A stretch of 64,000 bases of DNA from Owenia fusiformis. Its lineage: Eukaryota; Annelida; Polychaeta; Sabellida; Oweniidae. Position numbers and translations under genes: made by a program. The notes under the pieces were generated by a model. That model saw nothing but the letters and a program-made list of their open reading frames with translations. It was not told the origin of the DNA and did not search any database. Of this stretch, positions 32,442 to 46,000 are shown piece after piece. The stretch lies in assembly GCA_903813345.2 (NCBI GenBank), contig CAIIXF020000012.1, forward strand, positions 30,206,184-30,270,183. Reading direction: 5' to 3'. Numbering within the stretch: the stretch's first letter is position 1; every line of letters starts with the position of its first letter.

Positions 32442-35400
32442 TAGGGGCTCATATGGTAGCCAAAGGTGGGCCCGTCAGTGAGCAAATTTGAACCACATTA
32501 TTTATCTTGGGAAACATGTTAGATTTAAGGATTTGGAACTTTGACGCCCAAAAAGCGACCATTATGGATAGCTTTTCTAGGTTTTATACCCCCCGAGGTT
32601 ATTTTCGAGGGGGTCTCAACTCTTTCTTAATAACTTTAAAAATATTAAAGATATGTGTCTGAAACGTGCAGGGTACTTTCCTTGGGTCAACACTTAGCTG
32701 TATTGAAAGTTTAGGATAATTTGGAATAACGGTTGCTATAGCAACCAAGAAAATGTGTTTCCGAACTGGCAATTTACAGCAATTTTGGCCTGTAGCAACC
32801 TGGTTAAAGTTAGATATTTTTTTTATTGATGAATTTTCACATTGTTAATTGGTTTCAAAAACACACTACAACTGTATTCTTTCATTTTATTGCAGATTAG
32901 AATTGACACCAATAGCATTAAAGGTCCATAATCGTACATAATGAACCCACCCCCCAAAGTCCATAAAAAGTGGGCGTGGCACCAGACATGTACCAGTTTG
33001 TAATTCATAAGTTTAAACACCCAATAAATAATGTTGATATTTATGTTACCATGTTTCCAGTGGTAGTTGAAGAAGTTCTTTTAAAAAACTAGATATATTA
33101 CCATGGAAACCATATATTTATGTTGCCATAGCAACAGAACTATGGTAATGAAATAGCCAATAATTAGAGCGAAGCCCTCATGCATGTGGTCCCATATATA
33201 CAAAAATCAAATGTCCTGTATCTCTCAAAGATCTTAAAACCTTCCTGGGGTCAACACAGAGCTGTATTGAAACTTTGGGATTATTTGGAGTAATGGTTGC
33301 TATAGCAACCAAGAAAATGTGTTTCCGAACTGGACAATTTATGGCAATTTTGCCCCACTGCAACTTGGTTGGAGTTTGATATTTTTTCTAGTGATGAATT
33401 TTCACATTGATAATTGGTTTCAAAAACACACTACAACTGTATTCTTTCATTTTACTGCAGATTAGAATGGCCTCATTAGTATGAAAGGTCCATAATCATA
33501 CATGAATGACCCCCCCCCCAAAGTCTATAAGAAATGGGCGTGGCACCAGACATGTACCACTTTGTAATTCATGAGTATAAAAACCCAATGAATAATGTTG
33601 ATATTTATGTTACCATGTTTCCAGTGGTAGTTGAAGAAGTTCTCCTAAAAATATAATCATATAATAAATATACATGTATATATATAATATCATATATAAA
33701 TATTATCATGGAAACCATACATTTATGTTGCCATAGAAACATCTTTGGTCTGTTAACACAAGGCCTAATGAAATTATTGTTCATTTGACTATTCATTTGG
33801 CCATTTAGAGAAAACAACAAATGTATGAGTAAACTATATTGGCTGAATATATATCCTAGTAGTTTACATTCTTTGTAGTTCACATTTGTATGAGCTACTA
33901 TTCTAGTATATCTGACACATCTCTATTCTATAGTGATACTTTTACATTTGCTTGCAGAATGTGATAGGCCCCAGAGTGATGTCACTCAGAAGACTGCATA
34001 TGATATTAAATGAAGCTTGAAAAAGAGATAAGCTTGTGTCAAGATATAGGGACAGAAAATATTGGCATTTTGAAAGTTACCTTTTTTGTCTTTTTTACAA
34101 GACACAATTCGAAGACAATTCATGGGAGAAAGAAAAGTTGAAAAAGTAAAGCATATCACAGAAAATATTGACATTTACTGAACTTCAAGTTTTCTCCACG
34201 AAAAGTGGATGAATTTTATGTATGCAGTAGACATTTTCAAAACACGTTATTTTGCCTTAAAAAGTAACTTTATCGAACTTTAACTTTTCTAAGCGAAAAG
34301 TGGATGAATTTTTTAAAACACCTACCTAAAAAGTCATTCATTCTTCTTGAAAAAGCAAAGTAACTTGTTTTGAAAATGGCTACATAAAAATCATTCATTG
34401 CAGTACATTAAGTTTTGTGTAGAAAAGTTAAAGACCAGTAAAAATGACTAAGTCCAAAGTAGTGCTTTTTCAAATGGATTCTTTGACCATTTTTCAACTT
34501 TTCTTTCCCCCATAAATTGTCTTCGAATTGTGTGTTGTAAAAGAGACAAAAAAGGTAACTTTCAAAATGCCAATATTTTCTGTCCCTATATCATGACATA
34601 TATATTTTGACCTCCACTTACTCTGTTTAGTGTCTACAAGACCTACGTCCACTATTTTTCGCAATGGACCAGCCCAACTATGCTATAGCTATATCTAACA
34701 GCACAATATGTCATGCTTGCTAACCTCAAGCATACAAACCAAGAGAAAGAAAGGCTATTGAGAGACCTTGGGTTAAGGTGGAATTTGAAAAATTTGAAAG
34801 ACTTGTGAGTGACACCAAAAGTTTTCAAGATCCAGTGAAAAGAATAAAGATGAAGACATTTTTGACTATCGAGAAGGACATCCTGAAAACATCTGACAAC
34901 AAGTTCAGAGCTGAAAGGAATATTTTTTGACAGTTCGTTCTTATATCTCAAGTGAGCAAGAAAGTTTTAGAGTATGATGATGGTCTGCCAGCGAAGGCAG
35001 CAAAAGCAACACTCCTAAATGCTCTTGAGAATCTCCAAAATCACCCTTCAAGACCAGCAAAAGATGAATCATTCTACATATATGATGGTAATGCTATGAC
35101 ATCACAGCTTAGTGCAACATCTATCCACCTTTGAAGAACTGGCAGAGCAAGTGTTTGACATGCTACCACCGAAGTCAGAGAGGGTAGATTTCTTAACTGA
35201 CAGCTATCAAATAAATAGATTCAATAAAAGAACCAGAGAGAATAAGAAGAGGAACATCAAAACCCTTCATGATCCAAGGACCAAATCCCTTAGAATTGGT
35301 ATGAATTTTTGAGCAACAGCCAAAACAAGTCCCAACTTATCCTTTGCGAGTGGCAAACAGATAAGTATTCAGCCAAGCTGAAGAACAGAAAAGTATGCTT

Positions 35401-37640
35401 TACATGTGGGAATACATGCAAAATTCTCACTAGTGATGGTCTAAATGTCCGATCATATGTTGATAACAATCTACTGTCAACACAAGAAGAAGCAAACACC
35501 AAGATGAATACATGTGAAGACGTTTTGTTCAGTCAAAGAACATTATTGTACGTTCCCCAGACACAGATTTTCTAGTCTTGATGATACACCATTCTCAAAG
35601 GTTGTTATTGTGTTAGTGCATTTGTTCAACGAGGAAAAACCAGGCCCCCGACTCTGCTATGAAATAGCCAGAAATACCAAGATGCATTCAATTAATCTAT
35701 TGGGTCATCTACAAATATTACAACTGAAACACAGGCTGTAATTGAAGAGTTTGTCTGCAACACAAGCCTGAACTCTCATCTCCCAGAGGCAATGGGTTGA
35801 AAAATAATTTATCTTGTGTACTAGAACTAGACTGGTGCACATCAAATATTTTACGACAAGATCTTGTTGATGTGATGAGGCCAGCTATGACAGATCCAGA
35901 AGAGTCAGAACCCACATATGAGGTTCAAAATTATATAGGTGAAGTTTTCACAAAGGACTGAGGAGAACTGAAATAGACTGGTTTCAGAACTTTAAAGCTT
36001 CATCTGTTGGTTAAATGACAGGGTCATAGTATGCTGTATTACTTATCTCTTTTTCAAGCTTCATTTAATATCATATACAGTCTCCTGAGTGCCATCACTC
36101 TGGGGCCTATCACATTCTGCAAGCAAATGTAAAAGTATCACTATAGAATAGAGATGTGTCAGATATACTAGAATAGTAGCTCATACAAATGTGAACTACA
36201 AAGAATGTAAACTACTAGGATATATTATCAGCCAATATAGTTTACTCATACATTTGTTGTTTTCTCTAAATGGCCAAATGAATAGTTAAATCAACAATAA
36301 TTTCATTAAGCCTTGCATTAACAGACCAAAGTTGTTTCTATGGCAACATAAATGTATGGTTTCCATGATAATATATTCATATATGATATTATATATACAT
36401 GTATATTTATTATATGATTATATTTTTAGGAGAACTTCTTCAACTACCACTGGAAACATGGTAACATAAATATCAACATTATTTATTGGGTTTTTATACT
36501 CATGAATTACAAAGTGGTACATGTCTGGTGCCACGCCCACTTCTTATAGACTTGGGGGGGGGGGGGGGGGTTCATCCATGTATGATTATGGACCTTTCAT
36601 ACTAATGGTGTCATTCTAATCTGCAATAAAATGAAACAATACAGCTGTAGTGTGTTTTTGGAACCAATTATCAACGTGAAAATTTTATTACTAGAAAAAA
36701 TATCAAACTCCAACCAAGTTGCAGTGGGGCAAAAATGCCATAGATTGTCCAGCTCGGAAACACATTTTCTTGGTTGCTATAGCAACCATTACTCCAAATA
36801 ATCCCAAAGTTTCAATACAGCTCTGTGTTAACCTAAGGAAGATTTTAAGATCGTTGAGAGATACAGGACATTTGATTTTTGTATATATGGGACCACATGC
36901 ATGAGGGCTTCGATCTAATTATTGGCTATTTCATTACCATAGTTCTGTTGCTATGGCAACATAAATATATGGTTTCCATGGTAATATATCTAGTTTTTTA
37001 AAAGAACTTCTTCAACTACCACTGGAAACATGGTAACATAAATATCAACATTATTTATTTGGTGTTTAAACTTATGAATTACAAACTGGTACATGTCTGG
37101 TGCCACGCCCACTTTTTATGGACTTTGGGGGGTGGGTTCATTATGTACGATTATGGACCTTTAATGCTAATGGTGTCAATTCTAATCTGCAATAAAATGA
37201 AAGAATACAGTTGTAGTGTGTTTTTGAAACCAATTAACAATGTGAAAATTCATCAATAGAAAAGATATCTAACTTCAACCAGGTTGCTACAGGCCAAAAT
37301 TGCTGTAAATTGCCAGTTCGGAAACACATTTTCTTGGTTGCTATAGCAACCGTTATTCCAAATAATCCTAAACTGTCAATACAGCTATGTGTTGACCCCA
37401 GGAAGACACCCTGCAAGTTTCAGACACATATCTTTAATATTTTTAAAGTTATTAAGAAACAGTTGAGACCCCCTCGAAAATAACCTCGGGGGGTATAAAA
37501 CCTAGAAAAGCTATCCTTAATGGTCGCTTTTTGGGCGTCAAAGTTCCAAATCATTAAATCTGACATGTTTCCCCAGGTAAATAATGTGGTTCAAATTTGC
37601 TCACTGACGGGCCCACCTTTGGCTACCATATGAGCCCCTA
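32442..37640. mobile_element. 5.2-kb transposon with about 1.6-kb inverted arms
   Basis: The left end 'TAGGGGCTCATATGGTAGCC' is mirrored by the right end 'GGCTACCATATGAGCCCCTA'. Similarity of the arms continues inward to about 34100 on the left and 36000 on the right. Each arm itself holds two direct copies of a block of about 550 bp, both with 'TTGCTATAGCAACCAAGAAA' and 'TTTCCAGTGGTAGTTGAAGA'. Between the arms is a decayed ORF region (34650-35945). No target-site duplication is obvious. The superfamily is not assigned. Confidence 0.88.
34650..35945 (+). pseudogene. Decayed transposon-associated ORF
   Basis: Several frames carry fragments in order: 'MDQPNYAIAI' near 34663, 'KVEFEKFERLVSDTKSFQDP' near 34780, 'DESFYIYDGNAM' near 35070, 'LAEQVFDMLPP' near 35130, 'LLSTQEEANTKM' near 35470 and 'VRSPDTDFLVLMI' near 35550. 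The order and motifs recall a protein family common in marine invertebrate genomes with 'HEEADTR' and 'DTDVLVL' motifs. Frameshifts and stops interrupt it, so this copy cannot encode the intact protein. Family assignment is from memory. Confidence 0.65.
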
Positions 37641-40070
37641 AAAGTAGCTAGACTGGAAAGAGCCAGATCATATACGCAACTTGAGTTTCTTCGAAATGGC
37701 CATAAAATAACCGATAAATATAACCCTTCACCACTGAACATTCTAGGCTTCTCGGCAAGAAGGGAAAACAACCCAGACTTGAAAGATTATTTGAACACTG
37801 GGCTGGGTAGAGATTCATCTTTACATGCCGAGAGGTTCATCTTTGAATTCTGGGTAATTCCCTCTTTTCTCAAAAGCTAGACTATAGCCTATCAAACTTT
37901 TGATACGAGTCACGTTTGCCATTAATTTCCAGTGATCCATTATTAATTAGAAATAATCGCACGTTCCATTGACGCAATATCCTCTTTGGGAAATTGAACC
38001 GTTGCTAAATAAGGACTCGGTTGATTAAAAGAGGAAAACAACTGGACATAAGGGATTAATTAGATGTATATAAATAGTCTGTCGAGACAATAAGGAGAGG
38101 ATTATCTCGATCTGATCTTGTGTATCACTTATTATGGTCAGACAGAGCACCATAGCAACGAATACTTTCCCTGTTATCAATTTGTCAATGTAATTAGGCA
38201 TTTACATCGAAAACACTTGCACGTTTATTGCCTTTAGCTATTAGATAAATGCACCAGAGCTTGATGTTTTTCTGGCCAAACGGATTCTCATCCCTTTATC
38301 TGTAAACGCAAGAGAAAATAATAGAGGCTGATGCCATAATTCACGAGACGAGCTCTATACCCAAGAGACGTAAAGCACCATTTTCAGTTTGGAGAATGAA
38401 GTTCATCGGTTTATTTCGACGTAAAACGTTTTTCGACGTTATCAATGTCGCCAACATAGTGAATTTGATTTCTTGAATATGTAAGATTTAATTCTGGTAA
38501 TATTTTTTATTTCATTCATAAAACAAATATTGCCGAACCCCTCACCGTCGTCATTCACCAGAGACTAGAAAATATTGAATAGAATAGTAGAAATATTATT
38601 TTTAACAAGCTAGCTTTAATTTACCAAGAAATATAAGGAAACCCAATATGTGCTCCAAGCTAAATTAAAAATTCCCAAATGAAGCTCTCAGCAGAAAATG
38701 AAGAAAAACACAAAATCTATTATCATTTATGTATTACGCTTCTTACAATATTTATTAAAAAATCTCAAAAATATATTGCATCGATGATATTCAAAACAAG
38801 AATATATCATTCCTTCTCTTCCTGATATTTCCTGATCCCAGAGATCATACCATCTCACTGGCGGATTAGGGGGGGCCCAGGGGCCCGGGCCCCCCCCCTT
38901 GGGTGGGCCCAGAAAAAAAAAATTGGGCCCAAAAAATTTTTTGGGCCAAACAAGGCCTTCAGGCCCCAAAAAGTGGGCCTTTTTGGTCATTACTGGGTCT
39001 TTTAAGGCCTTATTTGTTAATTTCAGGCCAAATTTTGAAGAAAATGGGCCTCAAAATTTCAAAATTTGGGCCCACTTTTGGATTTTAGGGGCCCAAAATT
39101 TTTTTCCGCGCAAGCGCGGACGTTTTTTCTCTGACCTGAAATTTGGGCCCCCCCTTTGTTGGTTCCTGGATCCGCCCCTGCATCTTCCTGAAAAACTTAA
39201 TCTTAAGATGGTAAACAAATGAATGCATTGGTTGGTCAGTTGTACACGTTCAGGAAGAGCGTCCAGGGGCATAACCAGGATTTTATTACACTAGGCATCA
39301 TAATGTCATAATTTTCAGAGTTTCTATTGGAAAACGTTTGAATTATCATCTATATCTGTATAATTTTGGTGAGACACTGCATCATGTCTGGCTAGTGTAG
39401 CTTGGCTACGATCATGACGGTTTTTGCAATTTTATTTTTTAGCCTTTACGTTTAGTGAGAGCCAGTGACATCTATTTTGTAAGCATCATATACGTGTTAA
39501 GTAATGAAAATAATTCCATACTAAAATATATAGTTCTAATATATACACTTTCTTCATATTATTTGAGTTTGGAAATTATATACACAAAGGTGAATAGAAA
39601 ATAAATAATTCTTTAAATATTTGTACAAGAAGAGGAGGATATATACTCTTTTCAAGGAGATAGGTTCATATCATGGATGATTGGATCCCAGAATGCAATC
39701 TCGATATTCTTTCGTTCCGTTCGGTTCACATAAAATTATTAAACAAATCTTTGATGAATACGCCCGACCATGAAGGATGTCATGATAACAAAATTCAGTA
39801 GGCCATTTTTCACTTTAGATTTAAAATCGCGAGTTTTGGTCTTATTGCAGAACAGAAAATGTTAAAACGCATAAGAAGTGATCAAGATATTAGCTCAAAT
39901 ATATCTTTTGGACTGCTGATAATGATTTCATAGCCAGTTTATTGTCAGACAATTACAACATTGGAAATTTATATTGTGGGAAACATCGAGATTGGATTCT
40001 GGGAGCCGATCCTCCATGGGTTTATGTATGAATTCTGAGGTATCCCTCTCTCTTGGTACAACATATCGTC
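37641..40070. other. Intergenic stretch
   Basis: Apart from the family D element (38856-39180) I see no gene or clear repeat. The right part (from about 39940) is the 3' flank of the SLC31 gene: AATAAA on the minus strand at 39938-39943 is its likely polyadenylation signal. Confidence 0.5.
38856..39180. mobile_element. MITE family D, copy 3
   Basis: It begins 'CACTGGCGGATTAGG' and ends 'CCTGGATCCGCCCCTG', with the GGGCCC-rich interior of the family. Confidence 0.85.
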
Positions 40071-43000
40071 TCACAAAGACGTCACGTATTCGTACTCCTC
40101 TATTTCGTGATCACTATGACAACGTGCCCGTCCATCCTTATCATAAACAATCAATAAACTCTGTCTTTTTGTATCCATTACCGACCTCCTCCTTTCATTT
40201 CGGTGTTGGATTGCGTTGCCCGAGATTCTGTGCGTAAAATACCCCAATCCGCTGCCTAGTATGACGCTGAGTACGAGAAAGACGTTATACGTCATGATCG
40301 CCATCATTAAGAGATAGGCCAGGGACATTTGTGATATGAACAATAACGTCTGCAGCGCATGTAGGCTCAATCGGGCGTGGAACTTCCTGGAAAAATGAGG
40401 TATTTACATTGATATTTTAGCACATGGGCAGGTTGAATCGGGGGTGGAGTCTTCTTGAAAAAGAGGTATTCGCGTTGATAATTGCATTCATCGATCGTTG
40501 AACATTTCATAGATTTTAATAAAGAAAGACAAATAAAAGAAAATTTAGTCTGATTTATTCTATTTCTTATTCTCAAATTTTCATGTACAGGGAAACAGAA
40601 AACAGATTGTAAAAACAAAAACAAAAAAACATAAAGTATAACCGACCTTTTATGGTTGGAGTTTTGTTTTAGTGATAGCGTTAGTCCAACGGACTTTGAC
40701 ATCTCGTATATAAACCCAAACATCCCGAACAAGAAACAGACTCCAATAAATTCTGAAATAAATACACAATAACAACTAACTATGGTAGATAGCTATACTT
40801 AATCATTCGAACACATGGCGCCTAGAGTCGTAGCCAGTTTTTAAAGACAGGCGAGACACAAGCTTTAATTTAGGCAAAATTCACAGTTTTTTCTTGTTTA
40901 AACGTTGTCGATTGTGCTTTTTCCTAATGAATTTTGGAATGTATACAATCCCGTACAAACTATTTATTTTATTGTTTTCGCACATATTGCTATTTTAGAT
41001 ATTTGATGGATTGTGTTATGTCTGAAACATTGGACTCACGTGAAAGCATTTAGAGAAGCTTAGAGATGGAATAGTTGGGGGAGGGTAGAGGTGAACCGAC
41101 ATTTGTAGGGGAGTGTACTGGATGGGGTTAACCAACATTTGAAGGGGAGTGTACTGGATGGGGTTAACCAACATTTGAAGGGGAGTGTACTGGATGTTAA
41201 CCAACATTTGAAGGGGAGTTTACTGGATGGGGTTAATTGTATGGGTCGAGTTAGTGATAAACCACAAGCGCATTTTAATAGGTTCATGTTATAATTCTCC
41301 TTCATTGGTATCAAAAGAAGAAATACATCAATTTAACAGTAGATTAAAATCTACTCTGCAAAAGATCAGAGTAGAAGATCGGTATGACATGATTCTCCTA
41401 AATGGAGATTTTAATGCAAAATGTAAACTTTTTTACGATAAAGATCATGATACCCCTTCCGGTATAGCACTTTTTGACACAATGAGTGATTTTGCATTTA
41501 ATGAACTCATTCATGAACCTACTAGAGTAACCTTAACATCCAAGTCTTGTCTCGATTTAGTTTTTACTGATGCTCCGAGTAAAATCTTGCATAGTGAGGT
41601 TTTACCACCTATAGGAGGCAGTGACCATTCCGCAGTTTTGACCAATGTAGACATTAGCAAGGCAAACATCAAAAAAGTTAATTCGAAAAAGGTTTGGCAG
41701 TATAAATATTGTGACGTGCAGAGGCTTAATCAAAATATTTCTACTTTTGAGTGGGATCATGTAATTTACTCTGGGGATATTGACTCTGCAACCCAAAACT
41801 TTACTGAAAAATTACTTAGCATATTTAAGGCTTTCATACCATGTAAAGAAAAGCGGACAAAATCAAATGATATGCCATGGTTTAACTCTGACATAAAAAA
41901 GGCAATAAACAAGCGCGACAAGTTATATAAAAAATGTAAAATTTCAAATGATAAAAAACATATAGATGAACTTTCGGAGCAGAAAGGTGTAGTTCGAAAT
42001 TTGATAGAAAATGCAAAAATGACATATGAAAATGATATATGCAATAGTCTCCAAGTACAGGAAAAAAATGATAAATTTATTGGCTTACGATAAAACAACT
42101 TTTAGGCAAACGATTTGTATCTGAGATACCTGCCCTATTTTCTAACAACTTGATGAATGCTGCCAAGACAGATGAACAAAAGGCAAATTGTCTTCAATCA
42201 ATTTTTTAAAAAAATTTCACCATGACTTTAATTTTAATCTCAATGACTTACCTGTATTTCCAGCTAGATCAAATATCCAAATAAATACATTATTCACTGA
42301 CAGAGTGGATGTTTGCAAATTTTTGAGACAACTTGATATCTCAAAAGCTGAGGGCCCAGATGGCATTACAAACAAAATGTTGAATCTTGTGGCTGACTCA
42401 GTTGATGCCCCAATGTCTAAATTATTTAACCGTATTTTTGACGAAAACAAATTTCCGAAACCCTGGAAAGATGGGGTTATTATTCCAATATTCAAAAACA
42501 AAGGCGCTAAGACTGATTCATCAAACTATAGACCAATTACTCTGTTAAATACAATGGGTAAACTTTGTGAACGAATAATACATCAGAAAATGCTTAAACA
42601 CTTAACAGAAAACCATTTGCTTTTCAAAAACCAATCTGGATTTCTGCCTGGACATAGTGTAGAATACCAACTTCTTAGCATTACTAATTATATAATGACA
42701 TCTTTTGAAGATAATAAAGATGTAAGATCGCTATTTTTGGATATCGAATCAGCGTTTGACAAAATTCCACATGAACTATTACTTCACAAAATAAAATCAT
42801 ATGGTTTTGGTGAAAATATTTTAAGTCTTTTCTCTTCATACTTAAAGGATCGTAGAGTACGAACAAAAGTTAACTCAAATTTATCTTGCTGGTCTGAAAT
42901 GGGATATATAAACTCTGGAGTTCCTCAGGGATCCATTCTTGGACCAATCTTCTTCTTAATGTATATAAATGACCTTCCGGATATTCTTGACTCAACATGT

Positions 43001-46000
43001 TTCATTTATGCAGATGACACTTCAATTTATGCCCAAGTGTCCTACAATGAAAACACTGAACTCTCTCACAATAAGCTCCAATCAGATCTAAATAGAATAC
43101 AATTATGGTCAGATAAATGGAAAATGAAATTTAAACCTAGCAAAACAAGGGAGGCAATCTTTAAAAAGCCAAGAGCAAAATTACGAAACTATCAACCTCT
43201 TCTCCTAAATAATAACAAAATTCAGAGAGTCAATAGCCACAAACACCTGGGAGTCATACTCGATGAGCATCTTAACTTTGAGGAACATATAAATGGAATT
43301 GTTTTAAAAACTAGTAAAATGCTCAACCCTCTTCTTTTCCTTGGAGACAATGTATACATCATTCATTCTTCCTCATCTTGAGCAAGGTTCACTCTTTATT
43401 GATTCCTCTTCAAGGGTTCATATTGAAAAGCTTAATAGAATCCATTATCGAGCTGCACTTTTAGTTTCGGGTGCTATTAGTGGATCTAATTTTGAGAAGG
43501 TCTTACAAACCTTAGGATGGAAATCGCTACTTGAACGTAGACAGGAAAAGAAAGCAATCTTAATGTTCAAAGTTCATAGAGAAATGGTCCCCACCTATGT
43601 GCAGAATATCTACACACCTTTTTTGAACCCAGCTTATAGAACGGGTTTAAGAACTCAGCGTCAATACATTATTCCTGCCTCTTCATCAGTAAAATTCAAA
43701 AATTCACCTGCAATATCCCCTATAAAAACATGGATATCCATTCCAGAAAAAATCAAAAAGAAAGAAACTAAGTCGCAGTTCAAAAGATCATATAATCAAT
43801 CCTTTGAAAATTCAAAATTAATCTCTGTTTTGACAAACTCATCTGAATATTAAGAGATCTTTGGAAATAAAACTTAATCGAATGAGATGTGATCTTTCTT
43901 TCCGCTCTGATTTCTTTCGGCACAATTTTGAAAACTTTAGAGATCCAAGTTGCCCATGCGGATTTCGAAACCAAACAAAGGTACACTATTTACTTGATTG
44001 CCCTCAAACACATGATGCCCGACAAACCTTTCTCCAAAGTGTCTCTCAACATGCTGACCCTGATCTAAAACTTTTCTCCAGCAAATGTAAACATGACAAG
44101 GTAGATATGATTCTCTTTGGTGATAAAAATCTTTCTCCAAAGCTTAATTCCACACTCATAGAATTATCGTCTGAATTTATTAACAAAATCTTGTGACAAC
44201 AGCTACCTTGCCAAATTTTCAAACTATCATCTGTCATCTCATTTCATCTTCATCATATCTAAACACTTCATTATGTTATTGTAATTATTATTACTATTGT
44301 ACATGTAAAATATTCCACTGTATAAATTGTATCTCCACAAGCCAATAATGTGTAAACTTAGGCTTGTTTTTCCATGTTACTTGATGAAAGATTGTACATT
44401 ACCTATGCTTATGGAAATAAAATAACCTTAAAAAAAACATTTGAAGGGGAGTGAAGTGGATGTTAACTGACATTTGAAGGGGAATGTACTGGATGGGGTT
44501 AACCAACATTTGAAGGGGAGTGTAGTGGATGTTAACTGACATTTGAAGGGGAGTGTACTGGATGGGGTTAACCAACATTTGAAGGGGAGTGTAGATGATG
44601 TTAACTGACATTTGAAGGGGAGTGTACTTGATGGGGTTAACCAACATTTGAAGGGGAGTGTACATGTAGTGGATGTTAACTGACATTTGAAGGGGAGTGT
44701 ACTGGATGGGGTTAACCACATTTGTAGGGGAGTGTACTGGATGGGGTTAACAAACATTTAAAGGGGAGTGAAGTGGATGTTAACTGACATTTGTAGGGGA
44801 GTGTAGATGGGGTTAACCACATTTGTAGGGGAGTGTACTGGATGGGGTTAACCAATATTTGAAGGGGAGTGTACTGGATCGGGTTAACCAACATTTGAAG
44901 GGGAGTGTACTGGATGTTAACCAACATATGAAGGGGAGTGTACTGGATGGCGTTAACCAACATTTGGAGGGGAGTGCACTGGGGGTTAACCAACATTTGT
45001 AGGGGAGTGTAGTGGTCAACCAACATTTGAAGGGGAATGAACTGGATGTTAACTGACATTTGTAGGGGAGTGTAGATGGGGTTAACCACATTTGTAGGGG
45101 AGTGTACTGGATGGGGTTAACCAACATTTGAAGGGGAGTGTAGATGATGTTAACTGACATTTGAAGGGGAGTGTACTTGATGGGGTTAACCAACATTTGA
45201 AGGGGAGTGTACATGTAGTGGGTGTTAACTGACATTTGAAGGGGAGTGTACTGGATGGGGTTAACCACATTTGTAGGGGAGTGTACTGGATGGGGTTAAC
45301 AAACATTTAAAGGGGAGTGAAGTGGATGTTAACTGACATTTGTAGGGGAGTGTAGATGGGGTTAACCACATTTGTAGGGGAGTGTACTGGATGGGGTTAA
45401 CCAATATTTGAAGGGGAGTGTACTGGATCGGGTTAACCAACATTTGAAGGGGAGTGTACTGGATGTTAACCAACATATGAAGGGGAGTGTACTGGATGGG
45501 GTTAACCAACATTTGTAGGGGAGTGTACTGGATGTTAACTGACATTTGCAGGGGAGTGTAGTGGTCAACCAACATTTGAAGGGGAATGAACTGGATGTTA
45601 ACTGACATTTGTAGGGGAGTGTAGATGGGGTTAACCACATTTGTAGGGGAGTGTACTGGATGGGGTTAACCAACATTTGAAGGGGAGTGTACTGGATGTT
45701 AACCGACATTTGAAGGGGAGTGTACTGAATGGGGTTAACCAACATTTGAAGGGAAATGTACTGGATGTTAACGGACATTTGTAGGGGAGTGTAGATGGGG
45801 TTTACCACATTTGTAGGGGAGTGTACTGGATGGGGTTAACCAACATTTGAAGGGGAGTGTACTGGATGTTAACCGACATTTGAAGGGGAGTCTACTGGAT
45901 GGAGTTAACCGACATTTGTAGGGGAGTGTAGATCGGGTTAAACAACATTTTGTGAAGAGTGTAGAATTATATTTTTATATCTAGCTAGTTGTGGGAATGA

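Noticed and set aside
33178-37416. Paired ORFs of about 60 codons with 'KHIFLVAIATITPNNPKV'
   Set aside because: They fall in the inverted arms and their internal duplicates, so are repeated DNA read in a chance open frame.
44428-45808. Several 74-151 codon minus-strand ORFs with 'TPLQMLVNPIQY' repeats
   Set aside because: They are translations of the 31/36-bp minisatellite. The same array gives ORFs in more than one frame and has no start, splice or codon signal.
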